A DNA stretch of 64,000 bases from CAVURS01 sp963834425 (GTDB taxonomy: Bacteria; Actinomycetota; Actinomycetes; Actinomycetales; CAVURS01). Both the position numbers and the translations under genes were made by a program. The notes beneath the pieces were generated by a model, which worked only from the letters and a program-made list of their open reading frames with translations, had not been told where the DNA came from and searched no databases. The stretch lies in assembly GCA_963834425.1 (NCBI GenBank), contig CAWIBR010000011.1:26732-90731 (forward strand), written 5' to 3'. Below, piece after piece: positions 35,747-44,567 of the stretch. Positions within the stretch are counted from its first letter, which is position 1. The number at the start of each line of letters is the position of its first letter.

Positions 35747-35903
35747 CCAGGAGGGTGAACCGTCGCCGATTGAGGTAAAGCGCTTCCAACGGCGAGGTAA
35801 GGCCTCCTCGTCGACCGCCTTCCAGCGCGGCTCAACATTGACGTCGGGCCTGATCGAGAGCAACGTCGGCAGCGGCGTGAGTCCCGATCAGTGGAGGTGT
35901 CTG

Positions 35904-36353
35904 GTGCCTGATTCCACACCGCAGGCGGAGCGAATGGTCTTGGCGCACTTCATCGTCTCCAACGACGTCGAGCGCTCCCGGCGCTTCTACACCGAGGTGC
36001 TCGGCGGCAGCGTGGTCTTCACCCACGAGGAACTGACCTACGTCGCACTGGCCAACACCTTCATCATCATCAACGTCGGCGGAGGCCCAACCGATGACAA
36101 GCCGACGGTCACGCTGGAGGCTCCGCGGGACCCTGACCATGTCAGCAGCTTCCTGAACATCCGGGTCGAGGACATCCAGGCCGTCTACGCCGAATGGAGC
36201 GCTCGGGGGGCCCGGTTTCTGACTCCGCCGAAACAGCACCAGTACGAGATTCGTTGCTACATCAGCGATCCCGACGGTCACCTGATCGAGGTGGGCCAAA
36301 CGACCGACCCGTCCGGTGACTGGTCGAGGTGGCTCCCAGCTGTCTCCACCTGA
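35904..36353 (+). CDS. VOC / glyoxalase-bleomycin-resistance-fold protein
   Basis: A 149-residue VOC protein. AHFIVSNDVERSRRFYTEVL opens the first beta-alpha-beta module (His possible metal ligand). LANTFIIINVGGGPTDDKPT, FLNIRVEDIQAVYAEWSARG and YISDPDGHLIEVGQTT give the second module with the conserved Glu. The substrate is unknown. GGAGG at 35893-35897 fits the GTG at 35904; longer in-frame starts lie inside the preceding gene. It stands alone, ahead of a short dehydrogenase remnant. Confidence 0.8.
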   Translation: MPDSTPQAERMVLAHFIVSNDVERSRRFYTEVLGGSVVFTHEELTYVALANTFIIINVGGGPTDDKPTVTLEAPRDPDHVSSFLNIRVEDIQAVYAEWSARGARFLTPPKQHQYEIRCYISDPDGHLIEVGQTTDPSGDWSRWLPAVST

Positions 36354-36413
36354 TCAGATGGGCCAGGCCGTCGACGCGATGGTCGACACCGGGACGCAGT
36401 GGAAGCCTCGCTC

Positions 36414-36548
36414 ATGACGACGGCGATCATCGGCACGGGTGGGATCGGATCGATCATCGCCCGCAGGCTCGCCTCGGGAAGCGAGCTCCTGCGGCTCGCC
36501 AGCGCAGACCATCACCGGAGCCGGCCGTCCTCTTGGATCCTGAGTTGA
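36414..36548 (+). pseudogene. N-terminal remnant of an NAD(P)-binding (F420:NADP reductase-like) gene
   Basis: A 44-codon frame starting TTAIIGTGGIGSIIARRLAS, a classic G-x-G-x-x-G Rossmann start as in NADPH-dependent F420 reductases and related dinucleotide-binding proteins, then ending after HHRSRPSSWILS. The rest of the gene is absent; an inverted repeat begins at the break. It is a deletion remnant, not a functional small protein. Confidence 0.6.
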
Positions 36549-36569
36549 AGGGAATCCAGCACTCAGGAT
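36537..36569. terminator. Hairpin at the end of the dehydrogenase remnant
   Basis: ATCCTGAGT (36537-36545), a 15-nt loop, then ACTCAGGAT (36561-36569): 9 perfect base pairs between a plus-strand remnant and a convergent SDR gene. It is probably a terminator. Because it sits exactly at the gene break it could instead be a relic of the rearrangement. Confidence 0.5.
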
Positions 36570-36603
36570 GGCGGTTCTAGCTGGCTTCCATCCGCCCGCT
36601 GCG

Positions 36604-37347
36604 TCAGGCTGCGGTGCGGCCGGCGTCGGCGGCGATCGTTGATCCGGTGAGATAGCTCGACGCGTCCGAAGCCAGGAAGCCGATGACCTCGGCGATCTCT
36701 TCGGGCGACGCGAGCCGGCCGAGGATCGTCGTACCGGCCACTTGGGCCGCCCCCTGTTCGCCCATCGCGGCCATCACCATGTCGGTGCGGGTCGGTCCGG
36801 GGGCGACGGTGTTGACCCGGATCCCCGCGGAGCCGAGCTCGACGGCCCAGGTGCGGGTCAGCGACTCGATGGCCGCCTTGGTCGCGCCGTACGTCGAGAG
36901 GCCGGCCATGCCGACACTGGCGGCCATGGTGCTGATGTTGATGATGCTTCCGCCGCCACGCGAGATCATGCCGGGCACGATCGCGGCGGTCAGGAAGTAC
37001 GGCGCGCGGACGTTGAGGTCGAAGGCAGCTTCGAAGCCGTCGACGTCCTGGTCGACGAGGGCGCCGCCGGGGAAGATCGCCGCGTTGTTGACCAGGACAT
37101 CCACCGGGCCAACGGCTTCGGCCAGCGCCCTGATGGACGACAGGTCTCCGAGGTCGGCGGCCACGAACCGGGCCTGGCCACCCTCCGCCGCGATGGTCTC
37201 GACGACGGCTGCACCGCGGACGGCGTCGCGACCCGTGACGATGACGGCGGCGTCGCGACGGGCCAGCAGGGCCGCGGTCGCGGCGCCGATGCCGGCGGTG
37301 GAGCCGGTGATCAGGGCCGTCTTGCCGGTGAGATCGGTGGCGTTCAT
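36604..37347 (-). CDS. Short-chain dehydrogenase/reductase (SDR)
   Basis: A 247-residue classical SDR oxidoreductase. The NAD(P) site is TALITGSTAGIGAATAALLA (T-G-x3-G-x-G). VDVLVNNAAIFPGG carries the NNA motif. The catalytic Ser lies in IINISTMAAS, and Tyr and Lys in LSTYGATKAAIESL. APGPTRTDMV is the typical post-catalytic P-G motif. The length is standard. Substrate unknown. GGAG lies upstream of the ATG. It is divergent from a TetR regulator across 87 bp and is probably its target. Confidence 0.9.
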   Translation of the reverse strand: MNATDLTGKTALITGSTAGIGAATAALLARRDAAVIVTGRDAVRGAAVVETIAAEGGQARFVAADLGDLSSIRALAEAVGPVDVLVNNAAIFPGGALVDQDVDGFEAAFDLNVRAPYFLTAAIVPGMISRGGGSIINISTMAASVGMAGLSTYGATKAAIESLTRTWAVELGSAGIRVNTVAPGPTRTDMVMAAMGEQGAAQVAGTTILGRLASPEEIAEVIGFLASDASSYLTGSTIAADAGRTAA

Positions 37348-37434
37348 GGCGGGTCTCCTCTGGGGTGTTCTGGCTTGTGCGATCCAGAGTGCCGAGGTAA
37401 AAATGGATCAGCAACTCCAGAAATGAGGATCGAG

Positions 37435-38058
37435 ATGCCCGCTGTGCAGAACCGGTTGACCCCCAAGGGGCTCGCGACCCGACGGCGCATCGTCGAGGCG
37501 GCCGCGGACCTGATGTTCGTCAAGGGGGTGGCCGGCACGACCCTGGATGACGTCCGCGATTCCGCCGGAGTGAGCAGCGGGCAGATCTACCACTACTTCG
37601 CTGACAAGGACGAGCTGGTGTTGGCCGTCATCGACTTCCAGAACGATGCCGTCGTCTCCGAACAGGAGAACGCGTTCGCTCGCTTGGACAGCGTGGCCGC
37701 TCTGCGCGCGTGGCGAGACCAGGTGGTCGCGCACCAGACCCGAATCGCCTGCCAGGGCGGCTGTCCCATCGGCGCGCTGGGCAGCCAGCTCGGCGAGCTT
37801 GACCACGACGCGCGTGACGGCGTCGCCGCCGGCTTCCACCGTTGGCAGGCCGCGATCCGCCACGGCTTCTCCGCCATGCTGGACAACGGGACCCTGCCGC
37901 CCGGCACGGACGTCGAGACCCTGGCGACGGCGATGTTGGCGTCACTCCAGGGCGGCCTCCTGCTCGGCCAAATGCACCGCAGCACAACGCCGTTGGCCGC
38001 CGCCATGGACACGATGATCGACCACGTCGCAACCTTGGCCGAGGGGTCGACTGCCTGA
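37435..38058 (+). CDS. TetR-family transcriptional regulator
   Basis: A 207-residue TetR protein: LATRRRIVEAAADLMFVKGV, then the helix-turn-helix TTLDDVRDSAGVSSGQIYHY and FADKDELVLAVI. The C-terminal domain (ACQGGCPIGALGSQLGELDH) matches the TetR_C subfamily with a conserved C-x3-C-P-like ligand pocket. GAGG six bases before the ATG at 37435 selects this start over 37423. It is divergent from the SDR gene, which it likely controls. The gap holds only weak dyads (CCAG/CTGG), with no convincing operator. Confidence 0.85.
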   Translation: MPAVQNRLTPKGLATRRRIVEAAADLMFVKGVAGTTLDDVRDSAGVSSGQIYHYFADKDELVLAVIDFQNDAVVSEQENAFARLDSVAALRAWRDQVVAHQTRIACQGGCPIGALGSQLGELDHDARDGVAAGFHRWQAAIRHGFSAMLDNGTLPPGTDVETLATAMLASLQGGLLLGQMHRSTTPLAAAMDTMIDHVATLAEGSTA

Positions 38059-38085
38059 TCCTGGGCAGTTCTACGGGGGAGGCTG

Positions 38086-38967
38086 CTAGCGACTGATGGT
38101 TGCCTCGGTGTCGATGCGGCCGAGCTTCGCGGGGTTGCGGACGGCGTAGATGCGACTGATCCGGCCCTCGTCGATCACGAAGCTGATCGCCGTGTCGAAC
38201 CCGTCGTCGGTGCCCACGATCCGGGCTCCGGCCGCGCCGTTCAGCAGCATGGGCAGGATCTGCGCGCCCGGCGCGAGCTGGGTGAACGGTCGCAGCAGGT
38301 TGGCGACCTTCTTGGCGCCCAGGACGGGGTTGATGACGGCCTGCGCGACACCGCCCCCGTCGGCGATGAGGACGACGTCGGGCGCGAGGACGTCGAGCAG
38401 TCCCTGCAGGTCGCCCTGGGTCACGGCGGCCAAGAACTGCTCGACAACCTCCTGCTGCTCGGTGCGGCTGACGTCCATCCGAGGCCGGCGCGCCGCGACG
38501 TGATCCCGCGCTCGATGTCCAATCTGCCGCGTCGCGCTGGCGGACTTTCCGATCACCTCGGCGATCTCGCCGTACGGCGTCTCGAACACCTCGCGGAGCA
38601 CGAAGACCGCTCGCTCGATGGGGGTGAGCGTCTCCAGGACAGTGAGCATGGCGATCGAAACGCTCTCGGCGAGCTCGACATCGTCGGCCACGTCCGGTGT
38701 GGTCAGCAGCGGCTCCGGCAACCACTCACCGACGTACTCCTCACGACGGCGGGCGTTCGAGCGCAACCGGTCCAGCGCCTTGCGGGTCACCATCCGCACC
38801 ACGTACGCCCGCGGGTCGCGAACCTCGGCGCGCGCGGCCGGCCCGATCGCGTCCCACCGCAGCCAGGTGTCTTGCACGACATCCTCGGCGTCGGTGGCCG
38901 AGCCGAGCATCTCGTAGGCCACGGTGAACAGAAGTCCGCGGTGAGCGACGAACGGGTCCTGCGTCAC
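38086..38967 (-). CDS. ECF41-group sigma factor with SnoaL-like C-terminal domain
   Basis: A 293-residue ECF41 sigma factor. Sigma region 2 is GLLFTVAYEMLGSATDAEDV, and region 4 is LETLTPIERAVFVLREVFET plus EIAEVIGKSASATRQIGHRA. The group-defining motifs are all present: WLPEP in the linker (residue about 81), DGGG in the C-terminal NTF2/SnoaL-like domain, and NPAKL near the end (canonical NPDKL). In this group the C-terminal domain controls activity in place of an anti-sigma factor. The GTG start overlaps the upstream stop by GTGA, so it is co-translated with its carboxymuconolactone-decarboxylase-like partner. A matching promoter lies upstream of that pair. Confidence 0.92.
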   Translation of the reverse strand: MTQDPFVAHRGLLFTVAYEMLGSATDAEDVVQDTWLRWDAIGPAARAEVRDPRAYVVRMVTRKALDRLRSNARRREEYVGEWLPEPLLTTPDVADDVELAESVSIAMLTVLETLTPIERAVFVLREVFETPYGEIAEVIGKSASATRQIGHRARDHVAARRPRMDVSRTEQQEVVEQFLAAVTQGDLQGLLDVLAPDVVLIADGGGVAQAVINPVLGAKKVANLLRPFTQLAPGAQILPMLLNGAAGARIVGTDDGFDTAISFVIDEGRISRIYAVRNPAKLGRIDTEATISR

Positions 38968-39554
38968 GTCGACGACGATACGGCGGCGGGCCGGGCCAGC
39001 GGCTTGAGTCCGCAGGCAGCCGCGAAACCGTCCGACTCGATGCCGAGCGCGACGTTGGGACGCGTTGTGAAGTTCGCAAACGCGATGATCGCCGTCAGCT
39101 CGACCAGTGCGGCGTCACCGAGCTGGGCGCGCAGCGAGGCCACCATCTCGTCGGTCACGGTCGGCTCGGTCACGGTCATCGCCTCGGCATAGGCCAATAC
39201 CTCGAGCTCGAGCGGCGAGAACACGTCGGACTCACGCCATCGCGGGATCTCACGAGCCTTCGCCAGGTCGAGCTTCTTGTTGTGGGCTTCGAAGTAGTTG
39301 AAGTCCAGGCACCAACTGCAGCCGACCTGAGCGGCGACTGCCATGTGCGCGAACGACTTCAGCTGCTCGTCGCAGGCATTCCACTTCTGAACCTTGCCGC
39401 CGGCCCCAGCCATGCTCATGAGCACCTTCTGGTTGTGCCAGTAGACGCCGAGCGATGTCGGGACCTGGCCGAGGCTCTTCTTCGCGAACCGTTTGATCAG
39501 CATGCCCTTGAAGCCGGTGATTTCAGCGGCCGGGATGCGCGTCGCGCCGGTCAT
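38964..39554 (-). CDS. Carboxymuconolactone decarboxylase / AhpD-like protein (ECF41 partner)
   Basis: A 196-residue AhpD-like helical protein. AAQVGCSWCLDFNYFEA carries the C-x2-C redox/proton-relay motif with a following acidic/His region. It belongs to the COE class of genes (carboxymuconolactone decarboxylase, oxidoreductase, epimerase) that accompany ECF41 sigma factors. It probably detoxifies peroxide or modifies a small molecule; the substrate is unknown. GAGGAGG precedes the ATG at 39554. It overlaps the sigma gene and is preceded by a recognisable ECF41 promoter. Confidence 0.88.
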   Translation of the reverse strand: MTGATRIPAAEITGFKGMLIKRFAKKSLGQVPTSLGVYWHNQKVLMSMAGAGGKVQKWNACDEQLKSFAHMAVAAQVGCSWCLDFNYFEAHNKKLDLAKAREIPRWRESDVFSPLELEVLAYAEAMTVTEPTVTDEMVASLRAQLGDAALVELTAIIAFANFTTRPNVALGIESDGFAAACGLKPLARPAAVSSST

Positions 39555-39585
39555 GTCGTCCTCCTCTGTGAGTGATCGACATCCA

Positions 39586-39612
39586 GACGCCGGCCGGCCC
39601 CGGGATGTGACA
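39586..39612 (-). promoter_or_regulatory. Predicted ECF41-dependent autoregulatory promoter
   Basis: Read on the minus strand: TGTCACA (39612-39606), 16 bp, CGTC (39589-39586), then 31 bp to the ATG of the AhpD-like gene. This matches the known ECF41 consensus (TGTCACA with CGTC at -10), so the sigma factor at 38086-38967 likely drives its own operon from here. Confidence 0.76.
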
Positions 39613-39680
39613 CTCACCGGCCGACCGATCCGGCCGACACGCAGGGGTACGACGTGAACCGGCCGACACGTCTGGGCTGT

Positions 39681-40229
39681 TTAGAACACGTAGGGGACGA
39701 GCATCTTGCTGGAGCGCTTGTACGCCGGGTAGGTGTCGGGGAAGTGCTCGGCCAGGTAGTGCTCCTCGACGGTCGCGCTGTAGATGAAATAGATCGCGGC
39801 CAGGACGACGACGAGCAGCCAGGTCCAGTCGAGTGCGATGGCGGTGCCGACGGTGGCGAGCAGGATGCCGGAGTAGATCGGGTGGCGCACGAGGCGATAG
39901 GGGCCGCTCGTCACCAGGTCGGGAGTGTCTCGTTCGGTCATCGGCATGCCCCAGTTGCGGCCGAGGACTCGCCTGGCCCAGACCGCGAACCCCAAGCCCA
40001 CGGCCAGCAGGACGAGGCCGATCGCGGCTCGCCACGGGGCCGTGGTGAGACCGCTGTCCCGAAAGGCGCCCAGGCGAATGAGCAGGACCACGATGGCGGC
40101 GATCACCACCCTGATGCCCACCTCGCGAGACCAGGCGACCCGACCTCGCTTCATCGAGAACGCGGCCACGATCCAGTACGCCCAGAAGGCGGCCCAGACG
40201 ACCGCGAAGACGAGTTCGACAACCCGCAT
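39681..40229 (-). CDS. Isoprenylcysteine carboxyl methyltransferase-family membrane protein
   Basis: A 182-residue, about five-helix membrane protein of the ICMT/PEMT family, SAM-dependent O- or N-methyltransferases with a membrane active site. The signature LVTSGPYRLVRHPIYSGILL (G-P-Y-x2-V-R-H-P-x-Y) and the C-terminal EEHYLAEHFPDTYPAYKRSS (E-E..L...F...Y..Y) are both complete. The substrate in bacteria is usually unknown, possibly lipids or isoprenoids. The start is weakly supported; an upstream alternative exists at 40268. Confidence 0.85.
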   Translation of the reverse strand: MRVVELVFAVVWAAFWAYWIVAAFSMKRGRVAWSREVGIRVVIAAIVVLLIRLGAFRDSGLTTAPWRAAIGLVLLAVGLGFAVWARRVLGRNWGMPMTERDTPDLVTSGPYRLVRHPIYSGILLATVGTAIALDWTWLLVVVLAAIYFIYSATVEEHYLAEHFPDTYPAYKRSSKMLVPYVF

Positions 40230-40302
40230 GACCGCAGCGTGGCACAGCCGCCGCGATAGACAGCGCAAGGCTGAACGTCGCGGGCCCCGGTCTCCTGTGG
40301 CG

Positions 40303-42891
40303 TCAGCGGCAGGCGTGTCCCGAGCTGCAGCGATGGACCACCTGGAAGGTCCTGGTGACCGTGCGCCCGGCGAACTGCCCGGTGGCCTTGACGGTCCTGG
40401 GGCCCCACGAGCTGTGCACGTTGAAGGTCACCGTGTAGACGCCGTGGCTGTTCGCATGGGCGCCGGTCCGGGAGATCCGCCGGCCTTGGTAGGTGACCGT
40501 GACCCGCTCCCCGGCCACGAGGCCGCGGACGGTGACCTTCTGGCTGTCGGACGCACGAACCGCCGCGTGGGCCAGGGTCAGGCTCAGCGTCTTGCTGAGG
40601 ACCCGCACGCCGTGGTGGCCGATGCGGTCGACCTCCGACCCGGTGACCGTGACCGTCGCTGTGCCCTGAGCGGTTCGGGCCGGGATCGTGACGGCCCGGT
40701 CGACGTGCCCGGTGCTGCTGGCGATGCCGGTGGCGAGGCGGGTCGCGCCGATCCGGATGGTGTAGGGCTCGGCCGGGTCCAGGCCGGCAGCGGTGACGCT
40801 GATCCGGGTGCCGGCAAGGCGGAGCCCGACGCTCGCACCGACGGTCAGTGCTGCGGCCTGACGCGTGACATCGACGGTGACCTGCGCGGTCGTCGTGCCG
40901 TCGGTGTTGGTCGCGGTCAGGACATAGGTGTTCGCACCCAGAGCGGTCGGGTGGATGGTCACCGTGCCGGCCGCGTCTTGGGTACCGGTCCAACCCTGGC
41001 TCGCGGTCAGGCTCTCCGCGCCCTGCGAGGTCCAGGTCAGGGTGGTGGACTGCCCGCGCCGCAGCGCGGACTTGCCCACAACCAAGTCCACGGTCGGCGC
41101 CTGGGCCGCGCCCACGTCGGCGGTCGGGTCCGAGGTGCTCGACGCCGGGGTGTACCCGGCCCGGACCGCGGTGACCTGGACGGTGATGGCGGTGCCCGCC
41201 TGCGCCGCAGTCAGGTGGAAGGTCGCAGCGCTCGCGCCGGGAATCGGCTGACCGTCGGCGAACCACTGGTAGGTGTAGTCGTCCGGCGTCGGAGACGTCG
41301 CGCCCACGTCGGCGGTGAGTGTCTGACCGACCTTGACGGTCCCGGTGATGCCTGCGGCCGGGCCAGTCAAGAAGTCCGCTGCGGCGACTGCGTCGGTGCT
41401 GCTGGCGGCGGTCGCGTTGTTGAAGAACGCCTTGTGAGCGGTCGCGGAGACCCTTAACGCGTAGCCGACGTCGGCTGCGGTCGGGCGGTAGGTGTCGCCG
41501 CTACCGACGAGGACTCCGTCTCGGGTCCACACGTAGTCGACGGCGGCGTCGGCGGGGTCAGTCGTGGTGGGCAGCGAGGCAGTCAGCGTCCCGTCGAGGA
41601 CCGCAAAGCCACTCACGTTCGGCGTCGGCAGGGTGATGGTGCCACCGTCGACCGGGCCGACCTCGTCGGAGGTCGTGGTCGTGTCGGCGTACGAGGGCGC
41701 GCTCGCAGTCACCTGGTAGCTGATGCTGCGGCCGGCATCGTCGTTGGTCAGCGTGTAGCTGGTGTCGGTGGCTGCGTCGATGGCGATGCCGTCACGAAGC
41801 CACTGGCCGGTCTGGGTGGAAGCCGGGTCGGTGATCAAGGTCGAGTCCGCGGTCAGGGTGTCTCCGACCGTCGCGGTGCCGGTGACGCTCACCGAGCCGC
41901 TCACGGCAACCGGGGCGGGCTCGTAGAGCGCAATGCTGTGGTGGTGCCCGGCGGAGATGCTGATCACACGCTGCAGGCCGGCGGGCACCGTTTCCGCGCC
42001 GAAACCGCCGCCGTAGCCCCAGCCGGTGACGGTGCCGTCGGAAGTCAGCGCCAGGCTGTGGCCAAAGCCGGCGGAGATCTGAGTAACGGTCTTGCCCTGC
42101 AGGCTTGCTGGTACGTCGCTCTGGCCCATGCTGTCGTCGCCCCACGCAGTGACTGTGCCGTCGGCGGTCAACGCCAGAGCGCTGAAGAACCCGATCGCGA
42201 TCGCGGTCGTCTGCTTGCTGGCCAGGCTGGCCGGGATGTTGGCCAGACCGTAGCCGCCAGCGTCGCCCCAGACGACGACCTGGCCGTCGGAGGTCAGCGC
42301 CATGCTCGTGGCATTGGATGCCGCGATCGCCGTCACCTTCTTGCCTGTCAGGCTGGCCGGGACGGTCGACTCCCCGGCGTTGTTGCTCCCCCACGCGACG
42401 ACCTGGCCGTCGGCGGTCAGCGCCAGCTCGTGCGACCATCCGGCGGCGATCGCAGTGACGATCCTTCCCGCCAGGCTCGACGGGACGTTCAGGCCGCCGT
42501 AGTTGTTGTTGCCCCAGGCGTGCACGACGCCGTCGGATGTCAGCGCTAGGTCGGTGGCGTAGCCGGCCGAGATGGCGGTGACCCCCTCGCTGCTGAGGCT
42601 GGCCGGCACGTTGCTCGTGCCCGATCCACCGCCGGTGCCCCACTCGATCACCTTGCCGTCCGAGGTCAGCGCCAGGGAGTTCATCACGCCGTCGGAGACA
42701 GCGGTGATGTCCTTGCCGGCGAAATCAGGGACGTCGTCCTGACCCCAGTCACTCGCGCCCCAGACGGCCACGGACGGGTTCGCCGGGACAACGCTGGCGG
42801 AGGCTGGTCCGGCCATGGCGGTGAGCCCGCCGACGGTGATGAGTGCGGCTGTCGTCGTGGTGGCAAGGCGGCGCAGGGGCGTTCGCGGCAC
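40303..42891 (-). CDS. Secreted RCC1-repeat protein with Ig-like modules
   Basis: A protein of about 862 residues. A signal peptide (LATTTTAALITVGGLTAMAG) is followed by seven RCC1-like propeller repeats of about 42-45 residues, each with 'T.I..G....LALTSDG.V..WG', for example VTAISAGYATDLALTSDGVV and QISAGFGHSLALTSDGTVTG. From about 330 come at least four Ig-like/beta-sandwich modules (TGTATVGDTLTADS; ITGTVKVGQTLTADVGATS; VTIHPTALGANTYVLTATNT). The last 170 residues are beta-rich with paired late Cys. It is likely a surface or extracellular binding protein. GTG 42891 has AGGA six bases upstream; GTG 42906 is an alternative. Confidence 0.8.
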   Translation of the reverse strand: MPRTPLRRLATTTTAALITVGGLTAMAGPASASVVPANPSVAVWGASDWGQDDVPDFAGKDITAVSDGVMNSLALTSDGKVIEWGTGGGSGTSNVPASLSSEGVTAISAGYATDLALTSDGVVHAWGNNNYGGLNVPSSLAGRIVTAIAAGWSHELALTADGQVVAWGSNNAGESTVPASLTGKKVTAIAASNATSMALTSDGQVVVWGDAGGYGLANIPASLASKQTTAIAIGFFSALALTADGTVTAWGDDSMGQSDVPASLQGKTVTQISAGFGHSLALTSDGTVTGWGYGGGFGAETVPAGLQRVISISAGHHHSIALYEPAPVAVSGSVSVTGTATVGDTLTADSTLITDPASTQTGQWLRDGIAIDAATDTSYTLTNDDAGRSISYQVTASAPSYADTTTTSDEVGPVDGGTITLPTPNVSGFAVLDGTLTASLPTTTDPADAAVDYVWTRDGVLVGSGDTYRPTAADVGYALRVSATAHKAFFNNATAASSTDAVAAADFLTGPAAGITGTVKVGQTLTADVGATSPTPDDYTYQWFADGQPIPGASAATFHLTAAQAGTAITVQVTAVRAGYTPASSTSDPTADVGAAQAPTVDLVVGKSALRRGQSTTLTWTSQGAESLTASQGWTGTQDAAGTVTIHPTALGANTYVLTATNTDGTTTAQVTVDVTRQAAALTVGASVGLRLAGTRISVTAAGLDPAEPYTIRIGATRLATGIASSTGHVDRAVTIPARTAQGTATVTVTGSEVDRIGHHGVRVLSKTLSLTLAHAAVRASDSQKVTVRGLVAGERVTVTYQGRRISRTGAHANSHGVYTVTFNVHSSWGPRTVKATGQFAGRTVTRTFQVVHRCSSGHACR

Positions 42892-43098
42892 TGGTGGTCC
42901 TGACACTCGAAGCGACGGCCGCTCACGGCTGGCCGGACACTCACGCCACGTGAATGCGACCTACCCATCGGACGCTTCCGACCAATCAGCACGTTAGGTG
43001 ACGGTCTTCACCCGGATGGTGGGCATTACGTCACCCGAAGGCGGAAGGTCGCGTCCCTCCCCGCCACGTAGGCAACCAGCATCTTGCTGCTGCGCTCA

Positions 43099-44094
43099 CT
43101 ACCAGCGCTCATGGACGAAGGCGCGGATGCGTGCGTCGTACAGCTCCCGGACGCCGTCGTTGAAGGCGTCCGACAAGGGCGGGACGTGTCCGGCGGCGGC
43201 GTTTGCGAGTGCCTGCTCCGGGCTACGTGCACCGGGGATAACCGTTGATACGCCTGGCTGTTGCCACACCCAGGCGATCGCGGCCTGCGCCGGCGTGACG
43301 TCTGCGGGCCCCGCCGTCTCGACGAGGGCCGCGAACTCCCTGGACGCCTGGACGCCCGTCTCGAAGTCGACGCCGCTGAAGGTCTCGCCCACGTCGAAGG
43401 CGCTGCCGTCCCGGTTGTAGTTGCGGTGGTCGTCGGCCGCGAACTGGGTGTCCGAGCGGTATCGCCCGGACAGTAGCCCGGAGGCCAGCGGCACCCGGGC
43501 GATGATCCCCACGCCAGCGCTCGCCGCAGCCGGCAGCACCCGCTCGAGCGGCTTGAGGCGAAACGCGTTGAGGATGATCTGCACCGACGCCACATGTGGC
43601 CGCTCGATCGCGGACAGCGCCTGGTCGACCGTCTCGACACTGATGCCGTACGCCGCGATGGCCCCCGCGTCGACCAGGGCATCGAGGGCGTCGTACGTCG
43701 CGTCGTCCTCGATGACCGCGCTCGGTGGACAGTGCAGCTGGACCAGGTCCAGCTGGTCCAGGCCGAGGTTGCGCCGCGAGCGGTCGGTCCAGGCCCGGAA
43801 GTTGTCGGGGACGTAGTTCTGCGGCAGCTGCTCGGCCCGGCGGCCCATCTTCGTGGCGACCACAAAGTCGTGATCGGGGTGCGCGGCAAGGAATCGACCG
43901 AGCACTCGCTCGCTGCGCCCATCGCCGTAGACGTCGGCGGTGTCGAAGAACGTGACACCGCCCTCGGCCGCAGCTTCCAGCACGGCCAACGCCGCGGACT
44001 CCGGGACATCGCCCCAGTCGGCTCCCAGTTGCCACGTGCCGAGGCCGACCACGGACACCGACTTCCCGGCACGACCCAGTGGGCGCTTCTCCAC
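43099..44094 (-). CDS. Aldo/keto reductase
   Basis: A 331-residue NADPH-dependent TIM-barrel aldo/keto reductase. FFDTADVYGDGRSERVLGRF has the catalytic Asp and Tyr, DFVVATKMGRR the Lys, LDLVQLHCPPSAV the His, and WVWQQPGVSTVIPGARSPEQ the coenzyme loop. It belongs to the general stress AKR group close to the yeast/plant PLR-like and YhdN types. GTG start at 44094 with CAGGAG upstream. It stands alone, divergent from a TfoX-like gene. Substrate unknown. Confidence 0.9.
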   Translation of the reverse strand: MEKRPLGRAGKSVSVVGLGTWQLGADWGDVPESAALAVLEAAAEGGVTFFDTADVYGDGRSERVLGRFLAAHPDHDFVVATKMGRRAEQLPQNYVPDNFRAWTDRSRRNLGLDQLDLVQLHCPPSAVIEDDATYDALDALVDAGAIAAYGISVETVDQALSAIERPHVASVQIILNAFRLKPLERVLPAAASAGVGIIARVPLASGLLSGRYRSDTQFAADDHRNYNRDGSAFDVGETFSGVDFETGVQASREFAALVETAGPADVTPAQAAIAWVWQQPGVSTVIPGARSPEQALANAAAGHVPPLSDAFNDGVRELYDARIRAFVHERW

Positions 44095-44202
44095 GAATCA
44101 CTCCTGTCCTCTGGCCCCCGTGGCTTGTCCGCGGCATCGCGGTTGCCGGGCTCAGCGTAGGTGCCGGTTGGTCAGCAGCGCGCTGCTGCCCATACTTGAA
44201 CG

Positions 44203-44532
44203 ATGGCGTACGACGAGCAGCTCGCCGAGCAGGTCCGGGAGGTCCTCGCCGGCGAGCCCGGCTTGAGTGAGAAGCGCATGTTCGGCGGTCAAGGGTTCTT
44301 GATCAACGGCAATCTCGCCGTCAGCGCCAGCGGGCAAGGCGGCCTGCTGCTCCGAGTCGACCCGGCCGAGTCCGAGACCCTCGTTGCCGACCCCAACGCG
44401 AGTCGGGCCGTCATGCGTGGCCGCGAGATGGACGGATGGCTCAGGATCCGCACCGACGGACTTTCGGACGCCGAGCTGGAACGCTGGATAGGCCGAGGGG
44501 TCTCGTTCGCACGATCCCTGCCGGCCAAGTGA
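44203..44532 (+). CDS. TfoX N-terminal-domain protein
   Basis: A 109-residue single-domain protein of the TfoX/Sxy N-terminal family: VREVLAGEPGLSEKRMFGGQ, GFLINGNLAVSASGQGGLLL, then MRGREMDGWLRIRTDGLSDA. Full TfoX regulates competence in gammaproteobacteria. Stand-alone N-terminal versions are frequent in actinobacteria and their function is unknown, so a competence role should not be assumed. Confidence 0.83.
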   Translation: MAYDEQLAEQVREVLAGEPGLSEKRMFGGQGFLINGNLAVSASGQGGLLLRVDPAESETLVADPNASRAVMRGREMDGWLRIRTDGLSDAELERWIGRGVSFARSLPAK

Positions 44533-44567
44533 TCTCACGTCGACCGGTCCGGGTTTGATGGCCGGCG

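Noticed and set aside
40303..42891. Possible CRISPR or tandem DNA repeat from the regular periodicity
   Set aside because: The periodicity reflects RCC1-like protein repeats with diverged codons, not identical DNA repeats with spacers.
44203..44532. Competence regulator function for the TfoX-domain protein
   Set aside because: Only the N-terminal domain is present and no competence genes are nearby; the actinobacterial single-domain forms are uncharacterised.
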